From: Mucidula mucida
Lineage: Eukaryota; Basidiomycota; Agaricomycetes; Agaricales; Physalacriaceae
NCBI GenBank assembly: GCA_015501055.1
Contig: JADNYV010000751.1
Location: forward strand, 1-16,512
Direction of reading: 5' to 3'
DNA: 16,512 bases
The notes under the pieces are model-generated. The model was not told where the DNA came from and searched no databases. It saw only the letters and a list, made by a program, of their open reading frames with translations. A program made the translations under genes and the position numbers. Positions 9,322 to 16,512 of this stretch are shown here, in pieces. Position 1 is the first letter of the stretch. Every line of letters begins with the position of its first letter.

Positions 9322-10631
9322 TCCCTTGTGCCTCGTTCGGGTCTTTTGTGGTCTTCACCTCTGCCTCCGCAGCACTCGACTAACTTGGGACTAGCTGCCA
9401 AATTTTGACCTGGTAGCTCTTTTGTATTCCGCGTATTCTGACCTGCGAGGCTTTGCTCCGGCCTTTGCAGCCCATACTGTGTCTCGTCCCAAAGAGGCGC
9501 CTTCCTCGTCTAAAGCTTGCTTTTCGGTAAAATTATGTACAGTTCCTGTCGAACATCCAAAATACACTGTCGTAGTGTCTAGACCCGTATTCCGACCTCG
9601 TGATACTCGCCCGGCGGCCTACATCCTTCTGTGACCATTGTATCCCGGCGCCCAATTCGCCGTCGTTCGCCCACTTCCAGTATGTTATGCGCAAGGATGT
9701 TCAGAAGGCTCACCAATCGAATCAGCGATGTAGCTTTGCTTATCGGAGTGATCTGGGATGCATGAGTTGGAAGAAAAGCGGGGATGGTTGTAGTTTGATG
9801 AAGCAAATGTGGGGGGAGGGACTCGGAAGCATGGCAGCTGGCTTGGCCCTGCTGGAATTTGAATATTTACAAGAGCGAAACCTAATTTCGGTCCTGAGTC
9901 AGGGTGACTAGGGTCCGAACCAGCACAGCATAGGTAAGTTGAATTGCTTTCGTATTTCTTAGGCTCATATTGTGACTCATTACTTTATAGGAAAGGGGAA
10001 TATTTTCATAGCGCAGCACGCGACGACTACTCGTCGCCATACGCCTCTTTATACGCGTAGCCACCGACGAGTTGGCTCAGTTATGCATCCCACGAGAGCG
10101 ATCGCGAAACCTTCAGTGCGAGTTCAGAGGGGCGGCGTACGCACAGACATTCTCAATGATGAGGCGGACGCACGCGTTTGTGAGTTCTAACTTCCACGAC
10201 ATGCGGCGTCGTACTATTGATGATTACTATTCAGAGCAGATTGTCTCACCACCGGACGGCGGTGCGCTTTCCCCCGTGAGCTCGCCCAAAACCTGTCAAA
10301 GCATCTTCTCGTATAACACGGCAGAGCTGTCCTTCTGCTCATTCTCAACGCAACTGCTTTAACACGTTCATTGGATTCTTCTCAGGTGGCAAAATTGTCA
10401 TTCGTCGGGATCATTCTCACAACATTACGGGCGCGACGATGACACTCAAACGGCTATCTATGCTTGAAATTGACGGTACGCAGACCTCATTGCGCTTTGC
10501 TTCCCTAACTCAGATGGTTCAGCATTGGCATATTAAGCGGCAGATACGAACAATCAGGACCACGTGACAAGGACCATCCTTTGTTCCTCGCCACAAGTCG
10601 AGGGTTACACTATGACCACAACCACCACGAC
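9322..10631. other. Region without a clear gene; possible short spliced ORF at 10.1-10.57 kb
   Basis: No ORF here is recognisable. In the right part several intron-like signals occur on the + strand: CTTTAAC then TTCTTCTCAG ending at 10385, and GTACGC (10477) to CCCTAACTCAG (10514), only 38 nt apart. Flanking frames read protein-like pieces (MRRRTIDDYYSEQIVSPPDG; MTLKRLSMLEIDG), but no single model joins them. It may be the remains of a small gene. A CACGTGAC site lies at about 10561, roughly 70 bp upstream of the F-box copy B start. Confidence 0.35.
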
Positions 10632-11479
10632 ATGTCCAGCTGTACATACAAGGTCGGACCTCGAGGAGACTCGCATAAGAAGATCAAGGTCATAAATGTC
10701 GTGGACGTCGAACTCCCAAGCGACCATCCAGGTGCGCCCAATACCAAGGGCCTACCCAGTTTGCCACCAGAACTTCATCTCGAGATTCTGTCTTTCCTTG
10801 CCTGCACTCCTGTACCATGCGTAGAACTCGGGAAAGCGAAGACAAGGAAAGGTTTGACGCGCTCTTTGCGCTGTCGCAAACGTGCAGAGCTCTCTATCAC
10901 ATTTATTACCCGCTTCTCTGGAGGACCGTGGACGCTAGGGTATGGCGACGCTACAAAGCTTACAAGCACGGCGACGGCTGGTCCTATGATGTAGCTTTGG
11001 ATCTTCGTCTGTATGCCAAGTGGCTCAGTTCTGCGTCGTATCTGGCAGAACTTGTCCAGTACGTGGATCATACTGAACATCACTGAAAGCCGCTGACCAC
11101 AACTCTGCTAGAGTCTTCAATGTGGCACTGTCAGACTTCAGCTCGAAAGTCGTGTACAAATGGCTCGCGCGGTGCCTGCCCCGTCTTCCAAACCTCCATA
11201 CCTTTGAAATATTGTTATTCCCTACATATACGCGGAACCCCTACGTTATAGACTCTGTTTGCGCCGATCATTTCCAGGAAGCGTTCTCAGAGATGAAATC
11301 TTTGACCCGGGTTCATACGCTGACCTTGCCAAAACACCTTTTGCGCCTTATCGATATGAAGCGCGCCTTTCCGGCCCTCCGACACATAGCTATCCATCGA
11401 ATGGGTATCTTGTCACTGTACGACATTTGCCCAGGAGCAGAATCAATCCCTCGGGGTGTTCGGATGTTGAATCTGGCCT

Positions 11480-11488
11480 TCCGTGATG
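11480..11488 (+). repeat. Target-site duplication, left copy
   Basis: TCCGTGATG, identical to 13728-13736. The bases on either side differ between the two copies, so the repeat is exactly 9 bp. In the restored F-box exon it encodes part of FRD. Confidence 0.75.
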
Positions 11489-11503
11489 GGGCACAGGTAT
11501 TTT

Positions 11504-11617
11504 ACCGTGTAGGCGGACGTGTGGCCGTATGGCCGTGGACGTGTGGGCCGTGTACAGGGCCGTGTTGGCCGTGTGGAAGGGACATTGAGTGGTTGTGTGG
11601 ACGTGTAGGGGCGTGGT
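11504..11617 (+). repeat. Left subterminal CCGTG/GACGTG minisatellite
   Basis: Degenerate tandem units built from GGCCGTGT and GGACGTGT, with at least eight CGTG cores in about 110 bp, directly inside the left terminal inverted repeat. It contains CCGTGTACAGGGCC, a near match to the palindrome in the right array. Confidence 0.8.
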
Positions 11618-11869
11618 AGATATCATCCGTAACACTGTGATCATCGAACAGTAACACCGTGACCATGGAGCTAACGGTAACGGTGCGACGAGGAGTAGCT
11701 CTGGGTCTGAGATAAATCAACACAGTTGTAGTTCACGCGTCGTCTTATGTTGTGGTAAGAAGCACTGCCGGAGTATACGTAAGCGCGGCTTTAAGGTGTT
11801 CAACGCTTCTTCAAATCAAACCATCATCCGCCTAGCGAGCGAGCGCTTTGTGTATAGACCCTGCCATTC

Positions 11870-12975
11870 ATGTACCCATTCGCCGTGTATTTCAATAACC
11901 GAGACCTCTCTGGCATGTCTTGGGCGACCGATTTCAGATATTTTCAGCACTGGTTTTTGCCTCGAATAAGTTTGCATGCTCTAACGTCGCTACAGCTCCT
12001 CGGACGCGTCTTGACGACTCTCTCTTTCGCAGGCCCTTTGGCATGATGAAGCTCTTTGTATGTGGTTGTCCATTGAGCCTCTTTTATTCTCTAAATCACT
12101 TGACAGTGCGGCATGGGGACATTTCATTTCTCCTGAACACGACAAAACCGAGTCTCTCATACCGCGTACCATCAAGAGTGAAGCTGTATCAAATGTCCAG
12201 CCTCCAACAGTAGGACGTTTGTTGCTCGTTATGACACATCCGGTAACTGTAGACTGTAGATTGACTCGTTTCTGATCCTACTTTTCATGCTTGATAGGTC
12301 AAATTATTGGCAACTCAATGGCCCCTCTTCTTGAAGCAGCGCGGACTGACCCACAACCTACAACGGCCACGGCGAAATCGCGTGAAAGACCTCCTGATCG
12401 AGCAGACTCCTCGCGGAGCTCTATTTCAAGCTCTGGCTCTTCATCGCCGCTGTAAGCGCTTGAGAAATGGAAGCCTTGTACGCATCTCTAAGGTGTCGCA
12501 TTCAGCTGTGATATCTACCAAGCGTGCTCTGTCCGACAACGAGTCTGGTTTGGAAGGATCTGTCTTGTTGGGTTCCACTGCCATTCAGTTCTCTTCTCTT
12601 TTCGTTTTCGAATGGACCTTCCGCCATGCATTGCATGTGGCATTTCTTTGTGCTTTTCAAATCCATCGGAGAGCAGGGAGAACAAACGGGTATTTCTATT
12701 GTCTTGATTCGCTTCGCAACGGTTCGTGAAATTGTCCTCGTGTTGATCTGAATTCAGAATCATTGCTGACGTTTTGCTTAGGTAGTCGATTTCAGCGATG
12801 CGGAACGGTCACGATTCGTTCTGGCGTACGTTCGCTTCGATCAGGAGGTCAAGAACAGGTTGATTACACAGGCAAGACACTTCATGGCCTCCATTCAGAT
12901 TTGAGGCAATTGCAATGCTCAAGCCTCCAGGATCACATGTTTTCTAGCTCACATGCCGCTGGTATTGAAGCTTAA
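11870..12975 (+). CDS. Unrecognised ORF region inside the inserted element
   Basis: Several + strand frames read protein-like sequence with fungal splice signals, but the exact model is unsettled. One phase-0 join is good: QALWHDEALCMWLSIEPLLF through LLLVMTHP, intron 12243-12297 (GTAACT to GATAG, 55 nt), then VKLLATQWPLFLKQRGLTHN into a 140-codon frame that is open to 12729. A second probable acceptor, CTGACGTTTTGCTTAG (ending 12781), leads into VVDFSDAERSRFVLAYVRF followed by KNRLITQARHFMASIQI and TGA. The intron upstream of it may be 12722-12781 (60 nt). The ATG at 11870 is a possible start (MYPFAVYFNNRDLSG). I see no transposase, helicase or nuclease motif and do not know the family. It could be element-encoded or captured host DNA. 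Confidence 0.35.
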
Positions 12976-13283
12976 ACCGTCCCGGAAGTAGTACTGTGGT
13001 CTAAATTCATTGATATTTTACTTGGAACTCTATTTACTCCCTTGTATCCCGTGTTTTGATTAACGAACTGTTCGTACGTGCAGCGCGCAGCGAGGAAGTC
13101 CTCGACCGCCCAATCAGACATATTCCAAATTTAGCACACTTCTTCGAGAGGACTGCTCTGTAAATCAATTTGGAGGTCATGATATTACTTACTTATAAGT
13201 AGCTGCTTGTAGAAGTCTCATGAGTTTCATAAGGAAAAAACGACGTAGCCCTGTTCATCCTGTCAAGGTAGGATGGCCATGTC

Positions 13284-13492
13284 ACTGCCGTGTCACTCCC
13301 TCGTCACGCTCAAGTAACGCTACCGTGTCGACCGTGTACCGTCCCTGGACGTGGCCGTGTAGGCAGTGGAGCTTGGACGTGTGGCAGTGTGGCAGTGTGG
13401 ACGTGGCCGTGTCGAGCGTGTGGGCTGCCGTGGACGTGTAAAGTGCGGCAGTGTGACCTGTTCATTACCGTGTTGGCCGTGTACACGGCCCT
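13284..13492 (+). repeat. Right CCGTG/GACGTG minisatellite with 16-bp palindrome
   Basis: Degenerate units of the same GGCCGTGT / GGACGTGT / GGCAGTGT type as the left array and in the same orientation. It includes tandem GTGTGGCAGTGTGGCAGTG near 13380 and the perfect 16-bp palindrome GGCCGTGTACACGGCC at about 13476-13491. A few further units occur at 13664-13712, next to the right end. Confidence 0.8.
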
Positions 13493-13727
13493 TCACGTCC
13501 GACTACAATCTATCCCGTTTGACATTTCTGGCCTTGTATGGCTCATTTACAGCTATTCTAGTACCAGAACATGTTTTTATTCCTCAATGTATCTTTTACA
13601 ATATGGAACATCTATGAGAAATGGCAGATTGAGTGAGTTTAGGTGTCCGGCTGTGAGGGACCCTGCCGTGTGGCAGTGCACGGCTACCGGTCTACCGTTG
13701 GACGTGCACGGTAAATTCTACCTGCCG

Positions 13728-13736
13728 TCCGTGATG
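13728..13736 (+). repeat. Target-site duplication, right copy
   Basis: TCCGTGATG, identical to 11480-11488. The F-box coding sequence resumes immediately after it at 13737 (TCCTATTTGCA). Confidence 0.75.
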
Positions 13737-13934
13737 TCCTATTTGCATATTGGGTTATCAGCCGTAAGCGACGTTTGACCTCCTCTGGGAACCGGAGACT
13801 TATTTTACACTTGTCTAGATCTGGCAAAGCATTTCCCGAACTTGCGTGTTATGCCGCGGCTGGAACTGCACCCCCACATGCGTGAGCACGGACTCACCTC
13901 TGTCGCTAATATGTGGCAGGAGTGAGCAGCCCCA

Positions 13935-13958
13935 ACTCATACTCATACTCATACTTAT
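13935..13958 (+). repeat. (ACTCAT)n microsatellite
   Basis: Three perfect ACTCAT units followed by ACTTAT. It lies inside the inferred extra intron (13882-13975) of F-box copy B and has no counterpart in copy A. Confidence 0.85.
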
Positions 13959-14248
13959 ACACGATTTCGAGCCAGTGCGCGACGTCAGGAAGGCACTACC
14001 GTGTTTGTGCGATGGGTGGAAAAAGGTGCAAACAATCCAGATCGTGGAAAGATATGGGAGGAATGGATGTGTTTGGCCATCCTGAAGATGACACAATTAT
14101 CGAGATGTTCAAGGAAGCGATCCAGGTCAATCTAAGCCTTGAGGAAAACCAGGACGTCGTCGCAGGCGAAATTAAGATTTGGCAGCGCTCGTCACAATCC
14201 AGCACATTGCTGCAGGTTATAACCGTTATGCGCCCCCTCAAAGAGTAA

Positions 14249-15467
14249 TGAGATTCTTAGTAGTGTTCTCTGTGTCTGTCAATTTCAATGTACTTTATTT
14301 TGACGCTGGTCATGCGTGAGAAATATTTGCCTTACGAACGCGAACTCGCGTTCCGATTGGCACACGCGTTGCCTTCTGCCATCGTGTTCGTCGTCGAGCA
14401 CGACGCCGACAACCACGGGCACCCACCAGTGTAGGACCTCTCTCACCCTGGCAGCCGTCCTCCGATGAAGAAAGCCCCGCCTTACGACTGCGGTGACGCT
14501 CATCAAGGTCCTCGTTTTGCCGGGGGTCTGGAGGCGACATTAGTGCCCGTATAGTATATGCATTACCCTCGGCGCGTCGCCAGGCGTGGTTTTGACCATA
14601 TATGTCACCTGGTAGACGTATCGCTGTAGCCCAGTCCGGCGACGCCGACGACAGGCTAGACGGTCAATTTCCATCGGCGCGTCGGCTTGGGGAATGAAGG
14701 TGCGCGGTGACTGACGCGTTTTCTTCGTCGACTGACCATTATCTAGGCCATTTGGTTATGTCTTGCAGCACAATACAAAAAACCCTTCATCATTTACCGA
14801 TACCCAAAAGACATACTTACATTGGTAATACACTGGTACAATTGCGCGGCCTCGGACGTCTTGTATCGGAATCGCCTATGACAGTACATTGACACTTCTG
14901 CTCAAAGTCGTATCACAGACGCGGACCAACTTTTGAAGTTGACACCAGCTGAGGTGGGAAGGCCAGGACTCGGAAGGCTCTATTCGGGACGAGTAAAAGC
15001 AAAGCTATGCGTTTCAGTGACCAACAGAGGGAGCACGCGTAAAATATCAGCTACTGGTATAGGTGCTGTTCTCGTCGTCTCTAACAGCTGACTTCGTATC
15101 TCACCTCACCGGTGATCCTGTCAGTATCCGAAGCTGGTTGCCGACGGAGACGAAGGACGTCGACGGAGGTAGCTATCTTCGCTCAGTGGCGCCTTCGAAA
15201 CGTACTTATATCAAACTCCAGGTGTGCACATGGAGCGTCGTCTTGCACAATCTATAGCATTGTACAGGTCTAACTAGAATCCGCGCAGTGATCTACAAAA
15301 TGACTGACGCTTGCTTGATCAAAGTTTGACCTCCTTGGGCACGCATACGACAATGGTTAGATTTTAGACTGATCGTCAGTATGGTCTCGACGAGACATTG
15401 ATCTCTTGCATGGACTCCCGCAGTGCGTTACCTGATGATTTCATACGAGTAGATCATCTTCTCAGCA
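14249..15467. other. Gene-poor stretch
   Basis: No ORF here is convincing. A - strand frame of 76 codons (14540-14310, beginning MSPPDPRQNEDLDE and becoming Arg-rich) is the best candidate, but its Arg-rich end looks like a GC-rich non-coding frame. An 11-bp direct repeat TCGGCGCGTCG occurs at 14569-14579 and 14674-14684. Nothing else was recognised up to the promoter of the membrane protein gene. Confidence 0.5.
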
Positions 15468-15474
15468 TATAAAG
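15468..15474 (+). promoter_or_regulatory. TATA box of the membrane protein gene
   Basis: TATAAAG lies 36-42 bp upstream of the ATG at 15510, implying a very short leader. Confidence 0.6.
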
Positions 15475-15509
15475 CAGACCTTCGTCGAGCATTTCGATGA
15501 AACATCTCA

Positions 15510-16512
15510 ATGTTGTCGAGCGCGGACAGAGAGCTCGAACTCTCATTCAATGAACGGGCCTCCGGCGATTACCTCAACGCCCATGTCCTTGCCGTTCTAG
15601 CCTATGGAATATACGCTGTGATATTTGGTGTCACCTTAGGTCAAATGGGTAAGTGTGTATTTGGACAATCTAGCACCCGACTGACTGGCGACCAGTGTCA
15701 TGCTCTCGATGGATGCGGCAGCGGGTGATCATCGCCGTTGTTCTATGTTTGATTTGGGCCTCGGCGACAGTCTACGTCGGGCTGATTTGGAGCGCCCTGT
15801 ACTCGACCTTCATCACTCATGGCCAGTCTCAGGAATCCATCTCGAACATTATTCATGGGACACCACCTGCAAAAACGACTGTCAGCGGAGGGTTCTCAAC
15901 GTCGTTGCGTTAGCCATGGTCGCCATTAGCTCTTCCCTAACCGAGTTCGTCAATGTATGGTTTACTTCCTGCAAATTATACTAAGCTTTCACGCTCACTC
16001 GCCAACAGATCTGGAGGTGTTGGGAACTCTATCATCGCCGTTGGACGATCATTGTTATACCGTTCGTTGCCGTTATCTGCGGATTAGGTACGCTGGTTGA
16101 TGTCTGAGAGGCATGGACTAACTCTACATAGTCACCTACGGCACCGCGGTTTCCTCATGGTACCGTGCAAGTTCACCCATATTCTTCGCTCCCGGTCAAC
16201 AGATCATCATGACCATTGAGTACTGCGCTCTAACGGCGGCGACCAACATTACACTGACATCGCTCGTTATTGGTCGAATCGTTGCTATCGGTAGTTGGCG
16301 TCACATCAGGACTTACAGCGGACTCATCGAGATCATGATTGAATCGTCTTTCATGTATTCCGCCACGTACATCGTCTATCTGGCGCTCTATGTTCACAGC
16401 ATGTCGTACGGCGGCACCTCCTATGTCTATGTCGGGGCTCTTCTGAGTGCAGTGACCGTAGGCGTCGCTTATATCTGAAAATGGGGCGGAGACGATTGAT
16501 TTTTTACAGGCT
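15510..16512 (+). CDS. Multi-pass (seven-helix type) membrane protein, 5' part
   Basis: Integral membrane protein of a family abundant in agaricomycetes, receptor-like in layout, function unknown. The N-terminus is MLSSADRELELSFNERASGDY, then hydrophobic helices: HVLAVLAYGIYAVIFGVTL; VIIAVVLCLIWASATVYVG; VLNVVALAMVAISSSLTEFV; a helix around WTIIVIPFVAVICGLVTYG; ALTAATNITLTSLVIGRIVA; and FMYSATYIVYLALYV after the family-typical RTYSGLIEIMIESS. Introns: 15649-15695, 15955-16008, 16088-16131 and 16458-16509; the gene runs past the window with the next exon starting at 16510. One base is missing in the A run 15871-15875: with six A's the frame reads GTPPAKNDCQRRVLNVV and continues. As deposited, the frame stops at 15911-15913. 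There is no signal peptide; the N-terminus is probably extracellular, by analogy to seven-helix proteins. Confidence 0.75.

Larger units (their letters stand above)
11489..13727. mobile_element. Putative TIR DNA transposon inserted in F-box copy B
   Basis: The 2239-bp element is bounded by a perfect 9-bp direct repeat TCCGTGATG (11480-11488 and 13728-13736). Its 21-bp ends (11489-11509 and 13707-13727) are imperfect inverted repeats, matching at 14 of 21 aligned positions without gaps, including GGCA at positions 2-5 and TTTACCGTG at positions 13-21. Removing the insert and one repeat copy gives an uninterrupted exon (LAFRD then VLFAYWVIS) with the same number of residues as the matching part of copy A (LPYGT then VLLWESSIN), which independently confirms both ends. 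GC-rich minisatellites lie just inside the left end and 240-450 bp inside the right end. A 9-bp duplication is typical of Mutator-like elements, but I see no transposase signature, so it is probably non-autonomous or of an unrecognised group. Confidence 0.75.
10632..14248 (+). pseudogene. F-box domain protein, copy B, split by a 2.24 kb insertion
   Basis: Paralogue of the F-box gene at 3439-4786, same strand. It has the F-box GLPSLPPELHLEILSFLAC, then ERFDALFALSQTCRALYHIYYPLLW, LAELVQ, LPRLPNLHTFEILLFP, and the C-terminal EENQDVVAGEIKIW, stopping with TAA at 14246-14248. Deduced structure: exon 10632-11058; intron 11059-11111 (GTACGT donor as in copy A); second exon 11112-11488 continuing at 13737-13763 after the insertion; intron 13764-13818 (GTAAGC donor as in copy A); last exon from 13819, probably with an extra 94-nt intron 13882-13975 absent from copy A. 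Two single-base defects also occur: a missing G near 10819 (P-W expected as in copy A) and an extra A at 14062-14063. The insertion breaks the protein within LAFRD, so this copy cannot make the full product unless the insert is removed. Confidence 0.75.

Noticed and set aside
9895..9935. TCCGAACC-like motif resembling a tRNA T-arm
   Set aside because: No pairing T-stem, anticodon arm or acceptor stem can be drawn around it.
11498..13808. An 8-bp repeat TATTTTAC at 11498-11505 and 13801-13808 as the target duplication of a hAT element
   Set aside because: Placing the boundaries there does not restore the F-box exon, and the right copy lies inside the intron that matches copy A. The 9-bp TCCGTGATG pair restores the exon exactly.
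14310..14540. 76-codon - strand ORF with a TATA-like sequence just upstream
   Set aside because: The frame is Arg-rich in the way of GC-rich non-coding DNA, overlaps another frame of similar length, and has no motif.
14569..14684. 11-bp direct repeat TCGGCGCGTCG as a mobile element boundary
   Set aside because: The intervening 94 bp has no inverted ends, and the repeat is short and GC-rich enough to be chance.

Overview
The window looks like nuclear DNA of a basidiomycete fungus, most likely a plant-biomass-degrading agaricomycete. Genes are split by short introns, mostly 43-64 nt, with GT-AG ends and often CTAAC/CTGAC-like branch sites. There is a secreted GH7 cellobiohydrolase with a C-terminal CBM1, a pair of F-box paralogues, and a multi-pass membrane protein of a type common in mushroom genomes. 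No rRNA, tRNA or CRISPR was recognised.

Layout: the 3' end of an unrecognised + strand gene (1-384); an AGC/PKA-like protein kinase gene on the - strand (about 540-2045, TATA near 2231), interrupted by a 69-T homopolymer; a rhodanese-domain protein on the - strand (2564-3036); F-box gene copy A on the + strand (3439-4786); a gene-poor stretch with short repeats (about 4.8-5.45 kb); poorly supported ORFs (5.45-6.85 kb); the intact five-exon GH7-CBM1 gene on the - strand (7231-8991); a stretch without a clear gene (about 9.0-10.6 kb); F-box copy B on the + strand (10632-14248), split by a 2.24 kb insertion; a gene-poor stretch (14.25-15.5 kb); and the 5' part of a multi-pass membrane protein gene on the + strand (15510 to beyond the end).

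The most interesting structure is the insertion at 11489-13727. It is flanked by a perfect 9-bp direct repeat (TCCGTGATG), has imperfect 21-bp terminal inverted repeats ending in TTTACCGTG, carries CCGTG/GACGTG-rich minisatellites near both ends, and holds a spliced-looking ORF region that I do not recognise. Removing the insert and one copy of the direct repeat restores an exon whose length matches F-box copy A residue for residue. This defines the boundaries without any database search. The properties fit a non-autonomous or cargo-carrying DNA transposon, with Mutator-like as one option because of the 9-bp duplication.

A second theme is frame damage. Nine single-base indels, mostly in or beside short homopolymer runs, are needed to read the kinase, rhodanese, both F-box genes and the membrane protein, while the 514-codon GH7 gene reads cleanly. 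Either the draft sequence has homopolymer errors or several neighbours of the cellulase are decaying. The genes look like independent neighbours rather than a cluster: only the GH7 enzyme has a clear substrate (crystalline cellulose, extracellular).
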